A stretch of 64,000 nt of DNA from Bin80 sp026709335 (lineage in GTDB: Bacteria > Bacteroidota > Rhodothermia > Rhodothermales > Bin80). Below the pieces are notes generated by a model. That model was not told where the DNA came from. It saw only the letters and a list, made by a program, of their open reading frames with translations, and did not search any database. This document shows positions 26,764 to 35,649 of this stretch, one piece after another; position 1 is the first letter of the stretch, and every line of letters begins with the position of its first letter. Made by a program: the position numbers and the translations under genes. The stretch is taken from the NCBI GenBank assembly GCA_965200825.1, contig OZ241385.1:868001-932000 (forward strand), given 5' to 3'.

Positions 26764-27146
26764 AACCGAAGGAGTCGTGCGAGTCTCATGATGGTAAAGA
26801 GCATCGCATTTTCAGCTCCTACCGGGAAGAAGAGACTGAAGACAGCGGGCATACTCAGGGTGACGACGACAAAATCAAAGATATTCCAAGGATCTGCACA
26901 ATATTTCCTAAAAGAGCCCCAGTGCCTGATTTTGATCAGTATTTCAGCAACGAAGTAAAGAAGAAATCCAAGATCCAGCCACAGAAATAAGAGTCCATAT
27001 TGTTCATGTATTTGGGGAAATGCATCCAGGAAAAGAGAAAACCCATTGAGAGAAATGATTGCCAAAACAACTGGCTCGCTCACAATGAATGGGAGTGGAT
27101 TTATCTCACGTATGTGTTGTTGATGTTCGTTCGGAGATCCCATATT

Positions 27147-27172
27147 CATCTATAAATGCCATCTATAAATGC
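27147..27172. repeat. 13-bp tandem duplication at the channel start codon
   Basis: CATCTATAAATGC occurs twice in direct succession, so the channel ATG and its upstream AT-rich context are duplicated. The second ATG is out of frame by one base. Confidence 0.6.
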
Positions 27173-27456
27173 ATTGTGTGATAGAGAACGCATGTTAGCA
27201 TGATGTATTCACATATTCTCGGGTAGAGGCAATAAAGGTGAGGTTGCGGAAGCGGCGTGAAGATTTGTAGGAAGATGTAGGTTTTTTTGTGTTGTTTGGT
27301 TGATAATATGGCAAAACTAAAAAGGGAGGGCTTTAAAAAGTGAACTAAGTATGGTGAGTTGAACAGGAAGGGTAGATAGGTCCAGTAGTTCAATGCAATC
27401 ATCCCAGGGTTTCACAATTCCGATAGACCGTTCAGTGCTAAACTCTGAGGCCTTGG
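27173..27456. other. Gap upstream of the channel gene
   Basis: Together with the tandem repeat this is a 307-base gene-free stretch, AT-rich, between two - strand genes. It should contain the channel promoter. I see no RNA gene; a 79-codon - strand frame here has no features. Confidence 0.4.
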
Positions 27457-29682
27457 TTACAGCAAAATGAGATAAGTTAATTTGGCTACTGCGGTTCGGT
27501 TAGTCAAAATATAATCCCGATGCGGATCGAAAAACACCTCGTTTGGGTTTGCAAAATGATACGCTGTATTGAAAACAAAAAATAAATCACTACCTGGCGT
27601 GTGAATCCAATCTATACGAATATTTGCTTGCAAATCACGTGTAAAATTGTCGTACTGCATCAGAGCAGTCGCAAAAAGCTTCCGATTAACTGCCCCTAGC
27701 AGTTGCATCGAAACTGTTGTTGCGTCAAATCGTCCATTCTCCACAGGAAGATCAATACGCGAATAGCCCACGCCAGCTTCCATTTGTAGGTAGCGAGATT
27801 GTCGGAATCCGATTTGTGCCTCCAGATCAGTTCGATCTCCGTTGAAAAATGCCCCAAAAGAGGTACTGGCAGTTCCAAATAATCGTCGACTGGAATCTGT
27901 TTGTCCTTCCAAGATAAGTCGACCAAAAGAATAATCTCCCGAAGAGATTTGCGTGTTGGGTCGGATGTTGAATGGGATCAGTAAACGTTCAAATTCTCGG
28001 CTATATTCAAAACCGATACCATCTCTACGGTTGAAAGCAGCCTCAGCAGATACCTCGAACTCTTGTGATTGCAGTTCTCCCATCTGACTTTGTATGTACT
28101 CATATTCAACCTCAAAGGCAAACTGGCGTATGAATGAAACGGCATCAAAAGAAACGATCGGCGTATACTGAGCACTCCCCGCAAATCGTCTCATATCCCG
28201 TCGTCTTACAAAGCCCAAGGCCGGGTGAAAATTTTCTCCCACAGAAGTATAGCTGGCCTCAATTCCATATTTATCGTTTAAGAGTGTGAGGTTTGCATGA
28301 CCCGCATTTCCATCATCTGCTAATCCATCATCTGTTACTCTGGTATACCATGCTTCAAACTCGCTTGCACTCCAAAAACGATACTGTGCGTCCATTCCAA
28401 ATGCACGATTTGTTCGATTCGGCGCAGCATAGTTGGTCAGGATTGTGCCAACTGTTGCACGTGAACTAAGAGAGGCGCGAACTCGAGCCACAAGATTATT
28501 AGTCGACCTTGATCCAAATGTGTCTCCCATGCCCTCACCGGTTTCGATATCCAGCAATCCGACTGAAAAACGTCCAAATTGCCCTGTAGCACGGGCACCT
28601 GCAAGAATTTGATTACTGAGCCCTATACGTCTGGAAAAGAAAGTTTGCGTGGACCTGGGGCTACCATGCTCGAACAAACCGCTCCGTTCGAGAAAAAATT
28701 CTCGCTTTTCGGGAAAGAAAAGGCTGAATCGTGTCAGGTTGAGCTGAACATTATCCGCCTCTACCTGCGCAAAGTCCGTATTGACTGTAAGATCAAGCGT
28801 AATGTTACTGGTGATTCCGTATTTAAGATCTACACCAATATCCCGCTCAAATGTCCGGGGCATATCCCTGATGTCATAATCTTCGCGGACTTGCTGGACA
28901 CCCGTAATGACATAAGGCTTGATCTCTATGTTCTTGCCTCGTCGAATATTACGTAAACCCTTCAATACTCCGTACTGAGATACAGCGCTGATAACTCCCC
29001 ATCGACCTCCGAATTCAAGACCAATAGGAGGCCATATGACTCGCTCATTCTTTCGGTTAATCATGCGGGAAAGCATCAGGCCAAAATCGACGGTATCACC
29101 TTTTGGGAAACGCAACTGCCGAAAGGGGATTGACGCTTCCATGGTCCAGCCATCTTCGTTAATCTGCGTCTCACTCCGGAACACCGCGTCCCACGAAAAA
29201 CTATCAAGTGTGAGCCCTTCATCAGTGATTGTTGCATCGTCCTGTGTGCCGAGCGCGTTCATCTCGAACAAATAGGCATTGCGTTTATCGAGATATGTAT
29301 CCAGAGATACATACGCGTGATCATCACGATCATTACGTCCCCCTCTCTCCAAATTCTTCGCGCGAATTAAATGGGGCTCTTTATCAAAGAATCGAAATGC
29401 AAAAAATAGATAATCTCGATTGTAAGCTATCCGCACCTCAGACAGCTCTGTTGGGGATGCTCCCTCATCGGGCCATACTTGGGTGAACTCTGTGATTGGA
29501 TCAATCTTGGCCCAGATTTCATCATCCAAATTCCCATCAATATTAGGAGGTTCTTCAATGAACACAGGCGTAACCTCCCATTCCTGTGCTAAAAGATCTG
29601 GCCGGGGCGATAACGCTTGTAACAGGATGAACAATATGAATAATGTTACCTGTCCATATTTCCAGCCTAATTCACCTTGCAT
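27457..29682 (-). CDS. DUF5916 outer-membrane protein with CBM9-like domain
   Basis: A 741-residue envelope protein. The ATG at 29682 is preferred to a TTG at 29694. A signal peptide (VTLFILFILLQALSPRPDLLAQ) is followed by a CBM9-like beta-sandwich (IDGNLDDEIW to about residue 230). The DUF5916 region follows with FFPEKREFFLERSGLFEHG near residue 320, and then alternating beta-strands resembling an outer-membrane barrel. Members are common in Bacteroidota near peptidase or carbohydrate-use genes, but no biochemical role is established that I know of. It stands alone on the - strand. Confidence 0.88.
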   Translation of the reverse strand: MQGELGWKYGQVTLFILFILLQALSPRPDLLAQEWEVTPVFIEEPPNIDGNLDDEIWAKIDPITEFTQVWPDEGASPTELSEVRIAYNRDYLFFAFRFFDKEPHLIRAKNLERGGRNDRDDHAYVSLDTYLDKRNAYLFEMNALGTQDDATITDEGLTLDSFSWDAVFRSETQINEDGWTMEASIPFRQLRFPKGDTVDFGLMLSRMINRKNERVIWPPIGLEFGGRWGVISAVSQYGVLKGLRNIRRGKNIEIKPYVITGVQQVREDYDIRDMPRTFERDIGVDLKYGITSNITLDLTVNTDFAQVEADNVQLNLTRFSLFFPEKREFFLERSGLFEHGSPRSTQTFFSRRIGLSNQILAGARATGQFGRFSVGLLDIETGEGMGDTFGSRSTNNLVARVRASLSSRATVGTILTNYAAPNRTNRAFGMDAQYRFWSASEFEAWYTRVTDDGLADDGNAGHANLTLLNDKYGIEASYTSVGENFHPALGFVRRRDMRRFAGSAQYTPIVSFDAVSFIRQFAFEVEYEYIQSQMGELQSQEFEVSAEAAFNRRDGIGFEYSREFERLLIPFNIRPNTQISSGDYSFGRLILEGQTDSSRRLFGTASTSFGAFFNGDRTDLEAQIGFRQSRYLQMEAGVGYSRIDLPVENGRFDATTVSMQLLGAVNRKLFATALMQYDNFTRDLQANIRIDWIHTPGSDLFFVFNTAYHFANPNEVFFDPHRDYILTNRTAVAKLTYLILL

Positions 29683-30010
29683 CAAATAACCCAATTATAC
29701 TGGTGCAATCATAGTGATCATCGCCACGGGGATGCCCAAAATTAAAAATTGTCGAGGGGATTGGAGGGATAGCAAGATTCTACCAATGCACTGGTTATTG
29801 GTTTGGTCGTGTCGTTCCAGTGTGCAGCACAAGGTTTCTTTTCACTGATCTTTCGAAATCAGGTTCAAGAATCATTGTTCAATGTCCAGATACTCGGTGG
29901 CAGTCCATCGTTGGCACCGGTTTAAGATCGAAATGAAAATTTCAGGCTTTATTTGATTCTCAAAGGTTAATGAGTCTTTCGTGGAAACCGGCGGTAATTT
30001 TTCAGAAATC
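29683..30010. other. Gap between the DUF5916 and MetE-like genes
   Basis: 328 bases between two - strand genes. It presumably holds the DUF5916 promoter and the end of the MetE-like transcript. No gene, riboswitch or clear terminator is visible. Confidence 0.4.
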
Positions 30011-31033
30011 TCAATCTGACCGAATGCCCAGCTCGGATTTCACCAAACGTGTACCTTCCACCAATGCATGTAACTTTGCACGTGCCGCCCATCGTGCGGT
30101 TTCACTAAATCCACAGTCAGGAGCAAGAACTAATTGGTCTGCGGGTACATATTGGAGTACTTGGTGGATTCGATCTGCGACAATCTCGGGTGTCTCAATG
30201 AAGTAATTTTTCACATCAATGACTCCAGCGGCTACTTTTCTTCCGCTCGCCGCAATCTCTGCGGCCAGATTAAGTTCAGCCATTTCTCGGTTGGCAAATT
30301 CCAGATGGATTTCTTGCGCAGAGATATCCAGGATCCTCGGAAATAGGGGAGCGTAGGTGCGATGCGCTACCGGACGGCCAATATAGTTGCCAAAGCACAG
30401 GTGGAGGCTGATTTCTGCTTCTACCCCTTCAACGCAGCGATTAAACAGTTCAACATATTTTTGAGGTGCACTTTTATGAACGGCAGCTGAGGGTTCATCC
30501 AGTTGGATAAATGTGGCACCAGCATCAACTACGGTCTTTAGCTCAGTGTTGATAATTTCAGCAAAACGAGCAGAAACTGCTATGCGATCTGCATAAACTC
30601 CGCCGGTTTGAATGCGTCCTGCAAGTGTATAAGGCCCGGGACAAGTCACTTTGAGAGGGCGGGTTGTTCGAGTTTGAGAGTAAAGAAATTCATCTATTAA
30701 GCCTAATCCCTCGGGTGCAGAGAATGGTTCAAGGGGCTCATAGCGTTCGCGCTGATCATGTCCTCCAGGTCCCAGTTTTCGGAGTGGGGCAAGGGCAGAC
30801 AATCCGCTCAAGCGCCCATAAAAGCCGGCGGTAAAAAAGCCGAAGCGACGCATTTCTCCGTCACTCAGGATATCAACTCCTGCATCCTCCTGATCTCGGA
30901 TTGCCATATCTACCGCATCATCAAGGGTCTCCTTTATGTCCAGGGGGCCGTATTCTCCACGTTCCATCGCTTTGATAGAGGTAATCAGCCAAGAGGGAAT
31001 TGCATAGCTCCCTATTACGCTTGTCGTTAGCAT
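30011..31033 (-). CDS. Core-MetE-like methyltransferase (cobalamin-independent methionine synthase family)
   Basis: A 340-residue protein that matches only the C-terminal catalytic barrel of MetE (full MetE is about 750 residues). Expected zinc ligands are visible in SLHLCFGN (His and Cys) and APDCGFSE (Cys), and the substrate region IQLDEPSAAV is conserved. Short core-MetE proteins transfer a methyl group to homocysteine from a donor that is a corrinoid protein in some anaerobes rather than folate; other short relatives act on different thiols. Methionine formation is probable but not certain. Confidence 0.82.
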   Translation of the reverse strand: MLTTSVIGSYAIPSWLITSIKAMERGEYGPLDIKETLDDAVDMAIRDQEDAGVDILSDGEMRRFGFFTAGFYGRLSGLSALAPLRKLGPGGHDQRERYEPLEPFSAPEGLGLIDEFLYSQTRTTRPLKVTCPGPYTLAGRIQTGGVYADRIAVSARFAEIINTELKTVVDAGATFIQLDEPSAAVHKSAPQKYVELFNRCVEGVEAEISLHLCFGNYIGRPVAHRTYAPLFPRILDISAQEIHLEFANREMAELNLAAEIAASGRKVAAGVIDVKNYFIETPEIVADRIHQVLQYVPADQLVLAPDCGFSETARWAARAKLHALVEGTRLVKSELGIRSD

Positions 31034-32180
31034 TTTGATAATTCACCCGGTGTTAGATTAAAGTTACGAGGCAAGTTACAGAATGTGTTTGACTTTAAGT
31101 CATGCATGAGCCTACCAATTCCCCAAAAGTGACATGCATTTTTATACAAGCACTGCATAATTTCAAGCCTTCGATTTGAGCTGAAAATTCATGCATTTTT
31201 TAAAGAATGAAAAAAAGTGTGCCTGAAGCTTTGATTTACGAACGAGTACTAGCAGAAGAAACAGTTATAAGGTTCTCGGTCAGTATTCGAGGATTCTGTT
31301 GATTCGTTTAAGATGGTCCCCGCACATTGGGGGATTGATCTAGACGTGATCATCGAAATCCACAATGATATTTTGATTAGGAACAACCACCGTCAGTCAA
31401 ATATGCGTGGTGGGGTATCGTGCCCAATTATATGCACCAGAATCTATGTTACCACGGAGAGGAGGCTAACAAGTACGTGTTCGGCCAAAAATCAAATTAG
31501 AGTTAGGCAGTGAATGGGAGAGTACATCGGGCTTTATAATCAATTCCTTTTGCTGGCAGATAAAAAGGATGTCGGGTGAGGGATCCTCGAGAACCGCAAC
31601 TTGAACATCTCAAAACGATCGATAAACAAGAGTAGGTGTAAGAGAGTGCAGTGTACAGAAATCTGAACACCAACATGTCATGCAATATGTCCATACGGTA
31701 TTCAGGTTATGCAAAATTTGATACAAATCCAGAATATAGCCGGTTTCAAGCAAGTGATGAAGTCACAATTACTTTCAAGATAGATTACCAGCTGCAAGAA
31801 GGCAAAACAAGGGAACTCGTTTAAAAAGAAAAGTTTCACGCACCTCTTCCGGTCTTCAAAAATGTGAAATTTTTGAGGGGCGCGTTCTGCACCAATCTGC
31901 GATTGATCGGGTCAACAAGAACTGGATTTTCCTATTTGTACGATACGATCATCTGCTTTGTGCAGATTTCAAAGACTAAGGAGAGGGCGTCTGTTCAATT
32001 GCCAAATTCGTTTATGAGAGTCCCATTGTCTTGATCTGGGCTCTAACGTCTTATCGGGCATAAAGGCCGGGTTGCTATCCTATATATTGAGTCTTTCCAC
32101 CAGGTGGAGACTAAATTCCCAACGGAGCATATCCCGGCTACCAGATCCACAAGCATCCGTCGCAAGGCACAATGAAATTC
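31034..32180. other. 1.1-kb gene-free region beside the IS110 transposase
   Basis: No open frame here has a signal peptide, motif or recognisable family. A hairpin near 31854-31874 (TCAAAAAT/ATTTTTGA) and an 8-bp hairpin near 32093-32109 are visible, neither followed by a T tract. The part next to 32181 is probably the downstream end of the IS110 element. The rest may be a decayed sequence or hold a small RNA; I cannot tell which. Confidence 0.4.
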
Positions 32181-33257
32181 CTATTGCTTCGCTTTTTTCG
32201 CGGAACCAGGTGGTGGATAAAAAAGATTTGGACTGTAGTCTACATTGTTCTTCCAGATGGTCCAGAGTGTTGCAAGTATCTTTCGCTGGGTATTTAACCG
32301 GGCACGGGTCCGATCTTGCGTACGTTTCATCGAAGCATGATAAAACATGGAGATTTCATTCGGCTCCCTGGTGCGCAGCGAAGACATCCAGCATTGATAG
32401 CTGATGGCTTTCAATGCGCCGACTCCGGAGCGATCCAGGCACTCCCCAGACAAGTTCTTTCCCCCGCTCTGCCGTACGCGAACCCCCAACTGGCAGTATT
32501 TCCATAGCTGCTGCTTGGTCGCAAAGCGGTGAGGTGTTTGAATGAACGCGCTAAACACGTGTGCGCCAACCACCCCAATTCCTGGAATGCGCTGAAACTG
32601 CTCAATTTCTTTATACTTCTTTCCTGTTTCCTGCATCAGCGACAACGTGTTTTCGCGAATACGCACCATGCAATCAAGCTGATCGTAGAAATTCAGGATC
32701 ACCTTTTTCATCGCCTCGGACCCAACTTGATTCAAATAGGAGCGTCGATGTGTCTTGCGATACACCAAAGATCCTGAAATCCTTAAAACGCCACCTTGGT
32801 AATACTTGGATTTGATCTGGTTTTTCAAGGCGACCATCTCATTGGTGATCGACAAATACTGCTGTGCGACAATCTTGAAGTCTACACGGTGTGGATCATG
32901 GGTGTGATAAACAGGCTTCAATTCCTCTAATCGAAGCAGACGTGCGAGTTTCAGAGAATCACGCACATCATCTTTGTTTCCTCCACGACTGATCCACGCA
33001 TTTTGGTCCGGATCACAAACAATCAACTCCGTTACATGAGGCGCCAGAACTCCGGCGATCCAGCCAGCCAAACTTGATTCCTCCAACGCCAAATACTTGA
33101 ACGTTGCCGGCAACGCCTTCACATGGCGAATCAAGCCAGTTTCTGAGGTCGGAAAATCGTGAACCGATACCACATTCGCAGCTGCATCAATCGTTCCGAG
33201 AACACAGTTTCTAGTGTGGGCATCTAAACCAATATAAACACGGTTGTACATTTGCAT
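32181..33257 (-). CDS. IS110-family transposase
   Basis: A 358-residue DEDD recombinase (Transposase_9/Transposase_20). The RuvC-like N-terminal domain has YIGLDAHTRNCV, LALEESSLAGW, and VCDPDQNAWISR with the following NKDDVRDSLKLARLLR carrying the last acidic residues. The C-terminal domain has RIPGIGVVGA and the catalytic-Ser region (GVRVRQSGGKNLSGE). IS110 elements lack classical inverted repeats and are guided by a bridge RNA from their non-coding end. The frame is complete. The element's ends could not be fixed by eye. Confidence 0.93.
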   Translation of the reverse strand: MQMYNRVYIGLDAHTRNCVLGTIDAAANVVSVHDFPTSETGLIRHVKALPATFKYLALEESSLAGWIAGVLAPHVTELIVCDPDQNAWISRGGNKDDVRDSLKLARLLRLEELKPVYHTHDPHRVDFKIVAQQYLSITNEMVALKNQIKSKYYQGGVLRISGSLVYRKTHRRSYLNQVGSEAMKKVILNFYDQLDCMVRIRENTLSLMQETGKKYKEIEQFQRIPGIGVVGAHVFSAFIQTPHRFATKQQLWKYCQLGVRVRQSGGKNLSGECLDRSGVGALKAISYQCWMSSLRTREPNEISMFYHASMKRTQDRTRARLNTQRKILATLWTIWKNNVDYSPNLFYPPPGSAKKAKQ

Positions 33258-33427
33258 ATAGGTTGAATGAAAGAAAAGCGCAAAGCAACATACGAATTCG
33301 CGCCCCGCTTTTTATTAGACCTATAAACTTTTTTCATTTTTTTATCATATAATAAGTAGTGCGATCAAGCTTTGCAGGTAGGTCCTGCGAATCCCCTTTT
33401 TAATGCCCCTAATTTCTCTCCACGATA
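33258..33427 (-). ncRNA. Candidate IS110 non-coding end (possible bridge RNA)
   Basis: 170 bases upstream of the transposase, before the divergent FG-GAP gene. In IS110-group elements this position encodes the bridge RNA. A 7-bp hairpin (33372-33390, loop TAGGT) and AT-rich stretches are present. The assignment is by position and family only; the same bases must also hold the promoter of the + strand gene. Confidence 0.3.
33372..33390 (+). terminator. Hairpin followed by a T run
   Basis: TTGCAGG and CCTGCGA (one G-T pair) enclose TAGGT, followed on the + strand by ATCCCCTTTTT. It looks like a weak terminator upstream of the FG-GAP gene, or part of the IS110 RNA end. Confidence 0.3.
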
Positions 33428-35368
33428 ATGCTATTCATCAAGATGTATAAAAAGATGTATAAATCTATTTTCTGTTTCCTTCTCCCAGCTCTTTTCTTGT
33501 CAGTTGGATCTGCAGCTGCTCAAAAAGTAGATTTCGAGTGGCGTCCGAGTCCATTGGAGGCATTCACGGATGAGGATATTCCGGCTTATGCTCCCGGAAT
33601 TCATAAGGGTGCTCCAAGTATTGCTGGGCCAATTGATTTGGACAATGATGGCAAAATGGAAGTCATTCTTTCCGATTACTCGGGAGGAGGTCGTGTACAC
33701 GTTTTGGAAAGAAGTGGTATAGGAGAGTGGGAATTAATTTACTCCTCACCGACATTGAATCCTGCTTCCGGAAGCACTGAAAATGCTCGAGGAGTCGGGG
33801 TAGGCAATTTGGATGGAGATGATTTTGGCGAAATCTATGTCTTTTTGGGGTATGATATTCCGGATGACAATCCCGTAAAAGGGGTCATTCCCGGTCCGCG
33901 CCTCGCTGTGTTGGAGGCTGCAGGGGACAACAGTTTCGCGCCTCTCCCAGATTTATGGGATTTTGATGGGGCCATTCCCGATCGCTTTCTCACTGAACAA
34001 ATTACGGCCTTCGACGTGGACGGAGATGGAATTCAAGAATTACTCTTTGGAAATAATGGAGCTGACCCTATCTACGACAGTTGGTATGTTGTCACGGCAA
34101 CGAATTTAGGTGAATTTCAACTTGCAGCATTTAATCAAGAGGCGAGATGGACATCTTTGTCAGATTCCATAGATCAAGTTAACCGCGGAGGAGGAAGCCC
34201 TTTTTCAATCGTTCCCGCCGACTTGGATGGAGACGAAGAATATGAACTTACATTGCATAGCTGGAATAATTTGAATTTTACCAATGTAGATGTGGTAGGT
34301 CCTGATGAATATGTAAGCTCATCAGAAGACATGGCTTTCCATCAAGCGTCTGATTTCGATGATGTTTCATACTTTGGTTGCGTCGTCGTAGACATGGATA
34401 ATAATAAAGATGATGAGGTGTATTGTCCGTCATGGGATTTTAGCATTGCTTTGATCAATTACGAAGACGGTGAAAATCCATTGAAAATAAGTGGAGATAA
34501 TGTCATTTATCCCTTAGTTGGCCCTATATCCTCGATAGAAAACACTTATATCTGGGGATTAACAGTGGGTGATATTGATAAAGATGGAACCCCTGAACTA
34601 ATCGGAACGGGTGATCCTTATTTTCCAGAAGATTATGAGGCAGGTGCACCTCCAAAATGGGTTAGAATTGTGGATTATGACGGAACGGGAGATGTCGAAG
34701 ATCCAAATAGCTATTCGATACGGGAGATCGAATTCCCAATGCCTGTAGGAATGATTTTTGATACCGTGAATCGTGATAGTGCAGGCGTTGCCTCCTCCTA
34801 TTTAACAACAACCTATGCGGATGATGGAGCTGGGGCAGGAGGCCTTTATGCGGGAAAATTTGCTTACCTTGGGGACATAGATGGGGATGCAATCCCCAAA
34901 GTAGCTATGTCAATTTCTGGGGTTCCAGACAGTGTTTATGTGTACGAAGAAGTGTGGAACCCAACTGATTCCACATATACCCAGACTAAAGTTTCCGCAG
35001 CCCCTCATCCCCATCGTGTATTTCTTACAGTGCTTTCGGGAGACGGGATTTCGACCCATATTTCAAATGATCGAGTGATAATTCCTTCAGACTTTGAACT
35101 GCACTCTAATTATCCCAATCCTTTCAATCCATCAACAAACTTCTCATTTACGCTTCCGCTAGACAAGCGCATTAGTGTGAGAATTTATGATATGACGGGA
35201 CGTCTTATCAGAACTCTCATCAATGATGAAGCGTATGTTCAAGGCACACATTCAGTGACTTGGAATGGCCTCAATGATGGCGGCGTCGGAGTCGCGAGCG
35301 GCCAGTATATCTATACTTTGGAGTGGGGACAATTCAGGCAGGTGCGGCGCATGACACTGGTCAAGTAA
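33428..35368 (+). CDS. Secreted FG-GAP/VCBS-repeat protein with T9SS tail (copy A)
   Basis: A 646-residue exported protein. A signal peptide (IFCFLLPALFLSVGSAAAQ) follows a start with three possible ATGs (33428, 33443, 33455). Seven calcium-loop-like repeats of DxDxDG type are spread evenly: DLDNDGKME, NLDGDDFGE, DVDGDGIQE, DLDGDEEYE, DMDNNKDDE, DIDKDGTPE and DIDGDAIPK. This fits a seven-bladed integrin-alpha-like propeller. The last 90 residues are a T9SS type A sorting domain (NYPNPFNPST, VRIYDMTGRLIRTL, SGQYIYTLEW). It probably sits on the cell surface; the ligand is unknown. Copy B follows in tandem. Confidence 0.88.
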   Translation: MLFIKMYKKMYKSIFCFLLPALFLSVGSAAAQKVDFEWRPSPLEAFTDEDIPAYAPGIHKGAPSIAGPIDLDNDGKMEVILSDYSGGGRVHVLERSGIGEWELIYSSPTLNPASGSTENARGVGVGNLDGDDFGEIYVFLGYDIPDDNPVKGVIPGPRLAVLEAAGDNSFAPLPDLWDFDGAIPDRFLTEQITAFDVDGDGIQELLFGNNGADPIYDSWYVVTATNLGEFQLAAFNQEARWTSLSDSIDQVNRGGGSPFSIVPADLDGDEEYELTLHSWNNLNFTNVDVVGPDEYVSSSEDMAFHQASDFDDVSYFGCVVVDMDNNKDDEVYCPSWDFSIALINYEDGENPLKISGDNVIYPLVGPISSIENTYIWGLTVGDIDKDGTPELIGTGDPYFPEDYEAGAPPKWVRIVDYDGTGDVEDPNSYSIREIEFPMPVGMIFDTVNRDSAGVASSYLTTTYADDGAGAGGLYAGKFAYLGDIDGDAIPKVAMSISGVPDSVYVYEEVWNPTDSTYTQTKVSAAPHPHRVFLTVLSGDGISTHISNDRVIIPSDFELHSNYPNPFNPSTNFSFTLPLDKRISVRIYDMTGRLIRTLINDEAYVQGTHSVTWNGLNDGGVGVASGQYIYTLEWGQFRQVRRMTLVK

Positions 35369-35649
35369 ACACTACTAATGAGATTGACATCGCCAGAGTT
35401 ATTTCTACGTAGACTAGTTATATCCAAAGGGTTTTTGATGATTTACATGGAAGATTTTTTGCAGAAGGCTCACTGATCTTTGACATTACAATCGACACAC
35501 GATACTTCTCGGTTCTATTGGGAAATCTATGACTCGAAATAAGGATCATACCTCTGCCTCCTGCACTACATAAAGTAAGGGATATATTCAGTATATTAAG
35601 TCAGTTGCTTTCAAAGAAGTACATAATAAAAACTAAATCAGCAAATCAA
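35369..35649. other. Spacer between the two FG-GAP genes
   Basis: 281 bases; it contains the leader of copy B. A TTG-started longer reading of copy B from 35605 is less likely than the ATG at 35650. No RNA gene or clear terminator is seen. Confidence 0.35.

Larger units (their letters stand above)
26706..27149 (-). pseudogene. Voltage-sensor half (S1-S4) of the interrupted cation channel
   Basis: Bases 27149-26756 are channel sequence; the last 16 codons and stop come from the IS66 end. Membrane segments are visible: S1 (VVLAIISLNGFSLFLDAF), S2 (FLWLDLGFLLYFVAEILIKI) with acidic Glu, S3 (NIFDFVVVTLSMPAVFSLF) with Asp, and the start of S4 (MRLARLLRLIR) with Arg every third residue. That charge pattern is the voltage sensor. 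Joined to 24755-24291 and 22994-22990 it gives one 287-codon frame, the size of NaChBac-family channels. The start is the ATG at 27149. Confidence 0.88.

Noticed and set aside
27163..27402. 79-codon - strand frame upstream of the channel
   Set aside because: Low-complexity translation of AT-rich DNA with no plausible start context or motif.
31313..31694. Two small frames of 66 and 63 codons in the gene-free region
   Set aside because: No signal peptide, motif or coupling to neighbours; they look like chance frames.
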